Source: Myxococcales bacterium (GTDB lineage Bacteria > Myxococcota > Polyangia > Polyangiales > Polyangiaceae). From it: a stretch of 64,000 nt of DNA. Position 1 is the stretch's first letter. The number at the start of each line of letters is the position of its first letter. The translations under genes were made by a program, and so were the position numbers. The stretch spans positions 1 through 64,000 of the forward strand of contig PLXW01000046.1 in assembly GCA_003151595.1 (NCBI GenBank), read 5' to 3'. Positions 24,116 through 32,668 of the stretch are shown piece after piece. The notes under the pieces were generated by a model. The model saw only the letters and a program-made list of their open reading frames with translations, was not told the DNA's origin and searched no databases.

Positions 24116-26290
24116 CTATCTCTCCAACGCGCCCGGCGCGGGCGTCTGCAAGTGAAGGTCGATGACCGTGATCGAATACGGCGCGAGCAACTCCTCGACC
24201 GGAGCGCCGGGCGGGGCCGCTTCTTTCATCGGAGTGAGGCCGGACGCGCCGCCGGCATACGTGAACGCCGTGCGCGACTGCACCGCGCCGCAGCCGTCGA
24301 GGACCACCGACGCGCGCTCGGCGGAATCGGGCGCGAGGTTCAAGACGACGAGCACCACGTGCGTGCCCGCCTCGTCGCGCGAAGCGAAGATCGACGTGGG
24401 GTCTCCGTTCGCGGCGCGCGCGGCGAGCGCGAAGTCGAGGAAGCGTCCCCCTTTGCCGTCGAAATTTCGGTATGCGCGAAATGCGCTCGTCACGGGCGAA
24501 TCGGCCTTCGGGTACGTCCAGTAGAAGGCGGACGACACGCCCTGCTCGCCGAAGCGCCCGAGCGCCTCGGCCTCCGCCAAGGCGCCGCTCATGTGCTTCT
24601 CGCCGCCGAAGTTGTACTCGCCGATCGAAATCGCGCGGCCCGGGTAGTTCTCGGCGATCCACTTCTTCAAGCGCGGCACGAGCATGATCGTCTCGTTGAT
24701 CCACGACTCGTCCTTGTACGTCGGGTCCCACAGCGCACGCGTCGAGCGGATGCGGAGCGCGGAGGTCTTCGGATCGATCTGGTCGTCGCCGAAGACGTGC
24801 GGGCCCTGCGGATAGAAGTGCACGTCGACGACATCGACGATGCGCGTGCCGGTCTTCTGTTCGTGCTCGCGAAGCTTCTGGAGCCACCACGCGAGGAGCG
24901 GAACGTCGCCGTGCGCGCGGCGATCGGGCTTCAGCGTGAAGCTGACGGCGGAGTCCTTCGCGGAGAACGAGTACTCGGGCCAGCCCCATGACGCCGGGCC
25001 GGCAATCACCGCGTCGGGATCCGCGGCGCGGATCGCCGAGCCGTAGGCGATCGTCTTGTCGAGGAGCTCGTCGTACGTGACCGGATCGGGGTGCACGTCG
25101 CGATGCGTGGAGTTCCAGAGGCCGGTCTCGTTGTCGAGGATGTACTGGTCGACGCTGCGCGTGCCGGTCTGCGCGTCGGCCTTGCGAATCGCCTCGACCC
25201 AGCGGCGAATCATCTCGGGCGGCGCGGGGACGCTGGTGAGCGTCGGGGGCTTCGGCGTGAGCGGCTTGCCGTCCGGACCGACGCCGTTGCCCGCGCCGGC
25301 TCTGTACTGATCGGTCGCTTGCTCGGCGCCGAAGAGGGTCGTCGGGAAACCAGACGACGTCGTGTCCTTCGAGACCCAGCCGATCGTCGGGATCGTGAGC
25401 GCGCTCTTCACGTGGTGCGCGGCGTCGGCCTTCAAGAAGTCGACGTACGACGGGATGCTGACATTCTCGAAGAAGTAGTCGCTCGCCGTGTTCCAGGCGT
25501 TGCCGAGCTCCCAATTGTAACGCGACGTCGGGTTGCCGCCCCATCGGCGCATCGCCGGCTCGAGCGCCCACGCGGCCGCGTCGTCGACCCCTCGCTGTGC
25601 GTCGTAGGCGATGCCGTAAACGCGCGGGTCGATACGCCTGGCGATCGCGCGGCAGTCGACGGTGAGCGCGACGGCCCGCGCGCTCGCGGGATCGATCGGC
25701 GCGCCGGGATGCGCGGCGGCGCCGGTTCCGACGAGGAGCGCGATCTTGTCGAGCTGCACCCAGCCGGGTGGCACGTCTCTGAAGGCGCGGAGCACGACGC
25801 GATCGAACGGCAAGCCTTCGGGGTTGAGCGTGATCATCGGAACGACGACCTCGCTCCATCCGTCGCCCACGTCGCGCCGCTGGTCAGGCGAGAGCTTGAT
25901 GCGCGGGAACGTCGACGAGTCGGTCATCTCGATGCGCAGCTCGAGGAATTCCCCTTCCCCGGGCGGCATCTTCACGCGGAAGGTCAGCCCGCCGAAGGTC
26001 GTGCCTTCGTCAGGGAGGCCGGGCTTGGCGATGATCCAGCCGCCGTACTTCGAGAAGTCGACGCGCGCCGGACCGGGCCCGCTCACTTCGCGCTTCGCCC
26101 ATCCGTAGTCTTCCCACTTGTTCTGGAGCTTGCCGTCGTAGATCGGCTGCGCGATCGCGATGGGCGCGCCCGGGGCGGGAGGCGAAGGCGAGCTGGTGCT
26201 GGCCGCGGCTCCGGTGCCGCCGCTGGAGAGCGACTTGGGGCAACCGGGGAGCGACGCGAGGACCGCGGCGACGAGAAGAACGCGCCTCAC
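24116..26290 (-). CDS. GH44-family endoglucanase-like lipoprotein (EpsB-like), 724 aa
   Basis: Glycoside hydrolase family 44 cleaves beta-1,4-glucans and xyloglucan with retention. A signal peptide ends in the lipobox LPGC (about residue 17), so it is likely anchored in an envelope membrane. Residues about 50-190 form a carbohydrate-binding-like beta domain, and about 200-720 form the catalytic barrel plus a beta domain. RRWGGNPTSRYNW lies near residue 247. The acid/base Glu is in DNETGLW (about 390), and the nucleophile Glu in SIGEYNFGG (about 554). The GTG start overlaps the stop of the upstream gene. A hydrolase in the synthesis locus probably trims or releases the polymer, as proposed for EpsB in M. 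xanthus. Confidence 0.88.
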   Translation of the reverse strand: MRRVLLVAAVLASLPGCPKSLSSGGTGAAASTSSPSPPAPGAPIAIAQPIYDGKLQNKWEDYGWAKREVSGPGPARVDFSKYGGWIIAKPGLPDEGTTFGGLTFRVKMPPGEGEFLELRIEMTDSSTFPRIKLSPDQRRDVGDGWSEVVVPMITLNPEGLPFDRVVLRAFRDVPPGWVQLDKIALLVGTGAAAHPGAPIDPASARAVALTVDCRAIARRIDPRVYGIAYDAQRGVDDAAAWALEPAMRRWGGNPTSRYNWELGNAWNTASDYFFENVSIPSYVDFLKADAAHHVKSALTIPTIGWVSKDTTSSGFPTTLFGAEQATDQYRAGAGNGVGPDGKPLTPKPPTLTSVPAPPEMIRRWVEAIRKADAQTGTRSVDQYILDNETGLWNSTHRDVHPDPVTYDELLDKTIAYGSAIRAADPDAVIAGPASWGWPEYSFSAKDSAVSFTLKPDRRAHGDVPLLAWWLQKLREHEQKTGTRIVDVVDVHFYPQGPHVFGDDQIDPKTSALRIRSTRALWDPTYKDESWINETIMLVPRLKKWIAENYPGRAISIGEYNFGGEKHMSGALAEAEALGRFGEQGVSSAFYWTYPKADSPVTSAFRAYRNFDGKGGRFLDFALAARAANGDPTSIFASRDEAGTHVVLVVLNLAPDSAERASVVLDGCGAVQSRTAFTYAGGASGLTPMKEAAPPGAPVEELLAPYSITVIDLHLQTPAPGALER

Positions 26291-27945
26291 CCTGTGCCTC
26301 GACCGACGCGCGGAAGGTTGCCTGCAGCAGGCGCTCGCTGCGATCGCGCCTGGACGCGCGTGCCGACGATCGGATCGGGCGACGAGACGAGCGAATCGGG
26401 CGGCACCGACTCGCGCACGAACGCGCCGGCCATGATCTTCGATCGCGCGCCGATGGTGATGGGACCGACGATCGTCGCGCCCGGTCCGACGTGAACGTCT
26501 TCTTCGATGGTGGGCGCGCCGCTCTTTCCGCTGGCGTCTGCGCTGGTGCCGAGAGTCACGTGCTGAAAGAGAATGACTCCGCTCTTCACGCGCGCTTCGT
26601 CGCTGATGGCGAGCCCCATCCCGTGCACGAGCACCACACCGGGCGCGAACTCGGCGTCCCAGTGGATGTCGGAGCCGTACAGGTGTCGGATCATGCGCGA
26701 GACGATCTGCGGCGCGAGCGGCACGTGCGCCTCTTTGAAGAAGCGCATCGCGCGGTAGGCGCCCATCATCTGGAAACCGATCTTCTGAATCGCGTCGCGC
26801 GGCAGGTCGGCGTCGCGCGGCTCCACGTCACGGTACTTCGCGCGGTAGTGCCAGAGCGTCCGGTGATCGAGACGGACGCCGTCGACGAAGTGTCGAAGCG
26901 CGATGGCCGCGTTCTCGCGCGCGCTCTTCGCGCCGCGCTTCTCGGCGAACTCGAGGTATGCACCGGCCGCGCCGATCGCGCCGCCGGCTTCATCGCGGAG
27001 ACCGCGCGCGTACTCCATGCCGTACACCAGCGTGCTCCCGGCGATCGCGAGGCGCTCGAGCCCGAGGGCGTCGACCGCGAGCGCGATCTGCATCGCGCCG
27101 CGTGCGACGACGTTGGCCGCGCGCGGAGCCACGATCGCCGCCGTCAGGAACGGGCGCGACAGCGGGCTCACGATCGCGAAGTAGCGCCACGGGTTCGCGT
27201 CGGGCACGTCGGCGTGCTTCCTCCCGATGCGACTATCGAAGACGCCGTACTTGTACGCGCGCTTCATCCACCCTTCGAGGCTGGTGTGATCGGACGAGTG
27301 CACGCTGTACGCCTCGTCGCTCACGTGGAAGCGCGCGCCGTCCTTCTCCAGGCGCACGCCGAGCTCGGCGTCTTCCGAGTGACCGAGCGAGAAATCGAAG
27401 CCGCCGACGTGGAAGTACTGCGCGCGGCGCATCGACAGATTGCCGGTCCACACGTTGATGCCGCGGAAGACGAGCGTGCCGTCGCGCACGCCGTCGGCGA
27501 AGCGCTCGAGCACGCGAACGTGGAAGCGCTCGAAGAGCGTCATCTTCATCGACGCGTCTTGCCGGATGCGACCGAGCACGACCGCCTTCGGATCGCGATC
27601 GTGAATGCGCAGGTGCTCGGCGAGGAGCGCCGGCGGCGCGAACATGTCGTCGTCGATGTAGAGGATCACATCCCCTTGCGCCGCGGTCGCGCCGTGGTGG
27701 CGCGCGGCCGCAGCGCCTTTGTTTTCCTGGCGCAGGACGCGCAACGAGAAGGGCCACGCGCGTGATCGCGTGTGCGGCTCGGCAGGGTCCTTCGAGCCGT
27801 CGTCGACCACGACCACTTCGAACTCGTTCGCAGGGAGCGTCTGCTCGGCGAGCTGCCCCAGAAGACGCACGAGGAGATCCGCGCGGTTGTACGTCGCGAT
27901 GACGACGCTGAGTCGCGGACTGGAGCGAACGAGAGAGGGGCTCAC
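26287..27945 (-). CDS. Fusion of GT2 glycosyltransferase and hexapeptide acetyltransferase, 552 aa
   Basis: Residues about 10-235 are a GT2 glycosyltransferase: SVVIATYNRADLL at the start, a nucleotide-binding VVVDDGS, DDD near residue 98, and a GNLSMRR/HSEDAELG region. A helical linker (about 250-425) follows. Residues about 428-540 are a left-handed beta-helix of the serine acetyltransferase type, with repeated V.SGVILFQHVTLGT, TIEEDVHVGPGA and PITIGARSKI. In M. xanthus the eps locus has a separate GT2 (EpsD) and a serine-acetyltransferase-like protein (EpsC), so this looks like a fusion of the two. The GTG start at 27945 overlaps the stop of the upstream gene in GTGA. Its own stop overlaps the GH44 start. 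Confidence 0.88.
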   Translation of the reverse strand: MSPSLVRSSPRLSVVIATYNRADLLVRLLGQLAEQTLPANEFEVVVVDDGSKDPAEPHTRSRAWPFSLRVLRQENKGAAAARHHGATAAQGDVILYIDDDMFAPPALLAEHLRIHDRDPKAVVLGRIRQDASMKMTLFERFHVRVLERFADGVRDGTLVFRGINVWTGNLSMRRAQYFHVGGFDFSLGHSEDAELGVRLEKDGARFHVSDEAYSVHSSDHTSLEGWMKRAYKYGVFDSRIGRKHADVPDANPWRYFAIVSPLSRPFLTAAIVAPRAANVVARGAMQIALAVDALGLERLAIAGSTLVYGMEYARGLRDEAGGAIGAAGAYLEFAEKRGAKSARENAAIALRHFVDGVRLDHRTLWHYRAKYRDVEPRDADLPRDAIQKIGFQMMGAYRAMRFFKEAHVPLAPQIVSRMIRHLYGSDIHWDAEFAPGVVLVHGMGLAISDEARVKSGVILFQHVTLGTSADASGKSGAPTIEEDVHVGPGATIVGPITIGARSKIMAGAFVRESVPPDSLVSSPDPIVGTRVQARSQRAPAAGNLPRVGRGTG

Positions 27946-28436
27946 GCGGCCTTTTCCGGTTTCACGAGGATGCTGCCCAGGAACTTCTCGCGACCAATTT
28001 CGCTGAGCGTCGTCGCCGCCGCGCGCATGTCCGACTTGCCGAGGCACATGCAGAGCACGGCGGCATCGGTCATGGTGGCGACGGCGATCGTCGTCGGATT
28101 CTCGGCGACCGACCGGAGCGCGATGATCACGCGCTCGTGCGCTAGCTGATCTTGAAGCTCGCGGATCTGGTGCTCCACCATGCGGAGCGTGAGATCGCGG
28201 AAGTCGAGCACCGCCGTCGGATGACCGCGGTACGACCAGGCGATCTTCGCCAGCAGGTTGGCGACGGCCAGCGTGTTGACCTCGGCGCCGGTCGACACGA
28301 CGGCGAGCGATCGCCAATCGCGCCGTTGCGTGGCGAGCCACAGCTTCTGAAGCGCGACGTCGTCGAGCGGGCCGGGAGCCCCAGGAAGGCCCGGCCTGGT
28401 GACGAGCGCGTTGATCGGAGGCGGCGCCGATTTCAT
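27942..28436 (-). CDS. Degenerate CpsD/BY-kinase-like protein, 164 aa
   Basis: The fold pattern resembles the ATPase domain of capsule tyrosine kinases: SLAVVSTGAEVNTLAVANLLAK, then a strand TAVLDFR, a helix-rich middle, and strands ALRSVAENPTTI and TDAAVLCMC. The normal Walker A lysine motif is missing (it reads STGAEVNTLAVA), and no tyrosine cluster is at the end. It is probably not a kinase, but it could bind the PCP protein encoded two genes away. It lies between the GT2 fusion and the membrane GT2, with overlapping start and stop codons on both sides. I know no specific name for this family. Confidence 0.65.
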   Translation of the reverse strand: MKSAPPPINALVTRPGLPGAPGPLDDVALQKLWLATQRRDWRSLAVVSTGAEVNTLAVANLLAKIAWSYRGHPTAVLDFRDLTLRMVEHQIRELQDQLAHERVIIALRSVAENPTTIAVATMTDAAVLCMCLGKSDMRAAATTLSEIGREKFLGSILVKPEKAA

Positions 28437-29635
28437 GGCGTTTTCTCTCGCGTCGTACGAACCCAGACGTCCTTCTTCTGACCGCGCTGCCGAAGCGTGA
28501 GGACGATCTTCCACGCCATGTAGACGGGCGCCCAGAACAGATCGCGCACGCCGGCCATGCCCACGCGCGCGAGGACGACACCGCGAGCCACGTAGCTCAT
28601 GACGAAGAAGAGCGAGAGCGCCCACGGAATCCAGGCGAACGACGGCGCGTGCCCCGTGCGAAGGCTCCACAGCGCCCACGCACCCGAGGCCGCACAGCCG
28701 ATGAGGATCGAGAGCACGAGCCAGGTGAGCGGCGGCACGAGCACATCCATCGCGAGATCGGCGAGGACGGGATCGCGTCGGCGGAAGGCCTCCTTGAGGA
28801 GCGTCGGCGCGTGCGTGCGCGCGATCGCGAAGCGGCCGGCCTCCCAGCGCGTGCGCTGCGACCGCGACGCGCTCTCCGACGAGACCATTTCGCCGAGCAC
28901 GCGCGCCTCCTGCACGTAGTGAACGCGATGCCCGGCGAGACCGAGCCGAATGCCGTACTCGAGATCTTCGACGACCGAGAACGCGTCGTGCGGCACTTCG
29001 CGGAGCAGCGGCACACCGAAGCCCATACCGTTGCCGCGGAGCCCGGCCGACACGCGGAGCCGTTCGCGCCCGAGCGATCGGAGCACGTGGAAGAGGGCGA
29101 GCGCGATCACCATGAGACGCGTGCGCCAGGAAGCGAACGGGTTGCGAACGCCGTACTCGGCTTGCACTGCGGATGCGCCGACGGAGAAGCGCGCGTCGAA
29201 GGCGCGAAGCAGGTTCGGCGTGACGGTCGTGTCGGCGTCGACCACCACGATCGCTCCTGCGAACCCGTCTTCGAGCGAGCGTTCGAAGGCGTACGCGAGG
29301 GCGTAGCCCTTGCCGCGAAGGTTCGCGTCGACGCGAACGAGGACGCGCGCCCCTGCCGCTTCGGCCCGCGCGGCGGTGGCGTCGGAGCAGTTGTCGGCGA
29401 CCACGATCACGCGGCGCATCTCGGCGGGATAGTCGACGCCGAGGAGGCTCGTCACAGTCGCGGCGATCCCCTCTTCTTCGTCGTGCGCGGGGATCACGAC
29501 GTCGAAGCGCGTCTTCGGCGCGCCGTACGCGGGCGCGGCCCTTCGACCCGAGGCCAGCGTGAGCAGCATCGTGTAGCCGGCGCACGCCAGCATCGGCGCC
29601 GACAACGCGATCAGCGTGACGTCCGGGACCGACAT
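28433..29635 (-). CDS. Membrane GT2 glycosyltransferase, NodC/chitin-synthase-like (EpsE-like), 400 aa
   Basis: A processive-type GT2 with an N-terminal membrane segment (residues about 5-30), a catalytic domain and three to four membrane segments at the end (about 305-380). Motifs are VVIPAHDEEE (substrate entry), VVDADT (DxD), VVEDLEYGIR (acidic catalytic region) and SQRTRWEAGRF (QxxRW). It probably adds a sugar to the lipid-linked repeat unit on the cytoplasmic face. The start overlaps the PCP stop, and its stop overlaps the next ATG, so it is coupled to both. It is the likely EpsE counterpart. Confidence 0.9.
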   Translation of the reverse strand: MSVPDVTLIALSAPMLACAGYTMLLTLASGRRAAPAYGAPKTRFDVVIPAHDEEEGIAATVTSLLGVDYPAEMRRVIVVADNCSDATAARAEAAGARVLVRVDANLRGKGYALAYAFERSLEDGFAGAIVVVDADTTVTPNLLRAFDARFSVGASAVQAEYGVRNPFASWRTRLMVIALALFHVLRSLGRERLRVSAGLRGNGMGFGVPLLREVPHDAFSVVEDLEYGIRLGLAGHRVHYVQEARVLGEMVSSESASRSQRTRWEAGRFAIARTHAPTLLKEAFRRRDPVLADLAMDVLVPPLTWLVLSILIGCAASGAWALWSLRTGHAPSFAWIPWALSLFFVMSYVARGVVLARVGMAGVRDLFWAPVYMAWKIVLTLRQRGQKKDVWVRTTREKTP

Positions 29636-31152
29636 CACGGCGGATCGACCTCGCCGAGGAGCGGCAACTTCAGCTGACGACGCACCTGCCACGGCTCGAT
29701 GAGCTTGCCGCCGACGAGATCGGCGATAGCCGCGGCGAAGATCGAGAGGAACACGCTCACCAGGATCCCGCCGATGACCAGCAGCGGAACGTTCGGCTTC
29801 TTCGGCGCGTGCGGTACCTCGGCCGGATGGAGCACGCTGAAGCGGTACTTGAAGGCGGCACGCGCGACGTCGAGCTCGATCCGCGCCGACTCGATCCGCG
29901 CGTCGAGCTCGGTGAACTTCTGCGTCGCGCTGTCGAGCTTGTAGCGCGCCACCCCGATCGACGGGTCTTCGTTCGCCGGCCCCGTGGGAATCGGGCGCAC
30001 GGTCGGGGCAGCCCCAGAGGCGGCGGCGTTCCCTCCGTTTTGCGAATCGGACGCGGGCTTGTCGGACTGCGGCGCGGGCGCAGGGGCAGCGCTCGCCGCG
30101 ATCTGAGCGACGATCGCGCGCTCGTCGTTCCGGAGCGTCGAGAGCTCGGGGGGATCCTTGCTTGCTTCTTCGAGCCGCGACTTCAGAGCGAGCACTTGCG
30201 GGTGCGCTGGCGTGAGCGTTCCCAGCGCGTCGGCGAGCTGCCGATTCAGATCGGCCACGCGCTGATCGCGCGCATCTTCGATCTTCTTGATCTGCCCGCG
30301 CCGATCCTCGAGGAGCGGTGCCAGCTCCGACACGCGCTCGGTCGGCGCGGGAGCCGCGGCCTTCTTCGCGCCCTGCGGACTCGGGGCGGCGCCGGGCGGT
30401 GCAGTGGGCGCGTCGGGGTTGGAGGGAGGCTTCGCGGCCGCCTGCGCCGAACGCAGCTCCACGAGCGCGGTGCCGATGTTGTTGTTCTCCACCGCGAGGT
30501 GCTTCTGCAAGATCGCGATGGCGTCGTTGATCATGCCGACGTCGGCGTCGTACTTCGCGTCGAGGAAGTTCTTCTGAACCGTCGACGCCAGCTCGTACGC
30601 CATCTCCGGATCGGTCCAGTCCACGGCGATCGTCACCGACGCTTCCTCGGCCGTGACCGTGAGCTTCTTCTCCACGACGCCGATGATCGCCCGCATCTTG
30701 TCGTCTTCGGTCGACGGCCCGGAGATCATCGCCATCAGCGAATCCTTGGCGCGCAGCATCGGCGGGCGATCGACCGCCCAACGATCGACAAGATCGACCT
30801 GCTTCACGAGCGCGATGAGGTTCTCGCGCTGCGTGACGACCGCGGCCACGTTCTTCGTGGGGTCGTCGGCGTCCCGCGGCACGGAACGATTCGGATTGCC
30901 GAGCGCCGGGAGCACGAAGTTCCGCTGCGCGAGGAGCTTCACTTCCGTCGAGTACGTGCGCGGAATGAGCACCACGCTCGCCGCCGTGACCGCGAGCCCG
31001 GAGAGCAGGAGCCCGATCGCGAGGCGCGGATGCCTGCGAGGCGCGCGCTTTGCGAACCCCACGAGCTCCCTTACTCGGTCGAGATCGAGCTCCGAGTCCT
31101 CGTCATCTTCTGACGCGCCGTCGAAGCCGGATTCGAAATCCTTCGCCACCAT
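29635..31152 (-). CDS. Polysaccharide co-polymerase, Wzz-type chain-length protein (EpsV-like), 505 aa
   Basis: The protein spans the inner membrane and sets chain length and links polymerisation to export. An acidic N-terminal tail is followed by TM1 (about residues 43-63), a long periplasmic region with coiled-coil helices and a Pro/Ala-rich insert (about 225-275), and TM2 (about 457-479). The ending EPWQVRRQLKLPLLGEVD is typical. It has no fused kinase domain, unlike Wzc, and the degenerate ATPase-like protein downstream may take its place. The ATG overlaps nothing upstream. The next gene upstream is divergent, at 31337. Confidence 0.88.
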   Translation of the reverse strand: MVAKDFESGFDGASEDDEDSELDLDRVRELVGFAKRAPRRHPRLAIGLLLSGLAVTAASVVLIPRTYSTEVKLLAQRNFVLPALGNPNRSVPRDADDPTKNVAAVVTQRENLIALVKQVDLVDRWAVDRPPMLRAKDSLMAMISGPSTEDDKMRAIIGVVEKKLTVTAEEASVTIAVDWTDPEMAYELASTVQKNFLDAKYDADVGMINDAIAILQKHLAVENNNIGTALVELRSAQAAAKPPSNPDAPTAPPGAAPSPQGAKKAAAPAPTERVSELAPLLEDRRGQIKKIEDARDQRVADLNRQLADALGTLTPAHPQVLALKSRLEEASKDPPELSTLRNDERAIVAQIAASAAPAPAPQSDKPASDSQNGGNAAASGAAPTVRPIPTGPANEDPSIGVARYKLDSATQKFTELDARIESARIELDVARAAFKYRFSVLHPAEVPHAPKKPNVPLLVIGGILVSVFLSIFAAAIADLVGGKLIEPWQVRRQLKLPLLGEVDPP

Positions 31153-31212
31153 CGAATCGCATCCTATAGCACGCTGAACGGATTGCGCACCTGCACCTAC
31201 CCGTTCGGGTTT

Positions 31213-31228
31213 CGCATGCGCGCATGCG
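31213..31228. promoter_or_regulatory. Perfect 16-bp palindrome between divergent export genes
   Basis: CGCATGCGCGCATGCG is a perfect inverted repeat and also two tandem copies of CGCATGCG. It lies in the 184-base region between the PCP gene (minus) and the outer-membrane barrel gene (plus), about 60 bases from one start and 110 from the other. It is a candidate operator serving both directions. Confidence 0.4.
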
Positions 31229-31336
31229 CGTGCACGCCAGGCCGCGAGAGGGCTACGAGGAGGCTATCTGGTTATGGCGGCGGTGAGGTCGATCCCGCAA
31301 GGCTCAGCCAAGAAAGACGCGGATTCGTGACTCCGA

Positions 31337-32653
31337 ATGCGCACGAGCGTGTACGTTCAGTGCCCAAGCGCCGTGCTCGCCGCCGCACTGACCGCCGCCC
31401 TCGTCAGCGGCATTCACGCCGACCTCGCCGGCACCCTGACCGTTACGGACCGGACCGAGGTTCGCCTGCGGGTTTACCAGGGCGAGACCGTGCCCGGGGT
31501 CGACGCCGTGAACGCGCCGGGGCTCCGCCTCGACGTCGTCACCGGCGAGCGGGTGAGCTATTCGCTCGGGTATTTCCCGATGTTCACGCTGGAGGACATG
31601 GAAGAGGGGCTGCAACCGCTCATTTTTCAGACCGTATCGACCGGCATGTCGTGGCGTGTCACGCCGCGCTTCCGGTTGTCGCTGGGTGAAGATGGCTCCT
31701 ACGGCTCGCAGAATTACTCGTTCCTCACGCCGACCGCGGCGCCCACCGCCGTGCCCGGTGCGCCACCGGCGTCGACCCCCACGTTGCAGCTCCTCCCCGG
31801 CGCCGAGACGCTGCTCTACGGGTCGTCGCGATCGTCGGTCTCGATGCAGTACCAGGCCGCGCGGCACCTTCAGATCACGTTGACGCCCACGTACTTCGTC
31901 GGCGGGGGGCTCGACGCGGCGTCGCGCGAGGCGATCCCGAGGCAGAACGCGCCGCGCGTCGAGCTGGGAATCGCGGCGCTCGTCGATCGTCGCGACTCGC
32001 TGACCACGTCGATGGACGCGACCGATACGTCGTTCACTGCCCGGCAATGCGATCCGACGACGGGCGGCGATCCGACGGCCATCTCGCTGGCGCTCACGCC
32101 CTACGCCACGTGCAAGCCGCACAACGATCTGGCCAATGTGTCCGAGATCTGGCGCCGCCAGCTCGGGCGCACCGATAATCTCGCGATCGGCGCGGGCGTC
32201 ACCGGCGCGCACGTGAAGCTCGACCCGGGCGGCGAGCGCAACGTGCTCTTCCCCACCGCAGCGGTGACGTTGATTCATCGCTTCCACGCCGATGACGGCA
32301 CGCACGGCGAGCTCACCGCGGACGTTCGCGTCGCGCCGATCATCGATGTTCGCTTCGGCACGATCGATCAGCGCGCGCAGGCCGTGCTGGGGTGCAAGTG
32401 GAAGGGGGTGAGGGCCACGTACACGCTGGGCGTAGGGGCGACGCAATCGCTTCCTCCGAGCGAGGCCGGCGCGGTCACGTTCATCGGCGTCAGCGGCGAG
32501 GCGCTCTATGCGATCGGGACCGACAAGCGCTTCGACTTCGGCGGCGGCTATCGCGGCGCGTGGCAGACGCAGCAACCGGAGAGCCCGTTCTTCAGCAACG
32601 TGTTCTATGCGGTGTTCGTCTACCACGAGCCCGCGATGCGCCTTTGGCCCTAA
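31337..32653 (+). CDS. Outer-membrane beta-barrel of exopolysaccharide export (EpsX-like), 438 aa
   Basis: A signal peptide ends near ALVSGIHA-D (residue about 29). The rest alternates hydrophobic and polar residues in strands, with acidic and Gly-rich turns, as in an outer-membrane barrel of about 16-18 strands. I see no enzyme motif. It is followed after 15 bases by the Wzy polymerase gene and stands beside the short OPX lipoprotein locus. In M. xanthus, short OPX proteins without an outer-membrane helix work with a separate barrel partner (EpsX in the eps locus), which fits here. Confidence 0.78.
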   Translation: MRTSVYVQCPSAVLAAALTAALVSGIHADLAGTLTVTDRTEVRLRVYQGETVPGVDAVNAPGLRLDVVTGERVSYSLGYFPMFTLEDMEEGLQPLIFQTVSTGMSWRVTPRFRLSLGEDGSYGSQNYSFLTPTAAPTAVPGAPPASTPTLQLLPGAETLLYGSSRSSVSMQYQAARHLQITLTPTYFVGGGLDAASREAIPRQNAPRVELGIAALVDRRDSLTTSMDATDTSFTARQCDPTTGGDPTAISLALTPYATCKPHNDLANVSEIWRRQLGRTDNLAIGAGVTGAHVKLDPGGERNVLFPTAAVTLIHRFHADDGTHGELTADVRVAPIIDVRFGTIDQRAQAVLGCKWKGVRATYTLGVGATQSLPPSEAGAVTFIGVSGEALYAIGTDKRFDFGGGYRGAWQTQQPESPFFSNVFYAVFVYHEPAMRLWP

Positions 32654-32668
32654 GCTACTGACGAGCTC

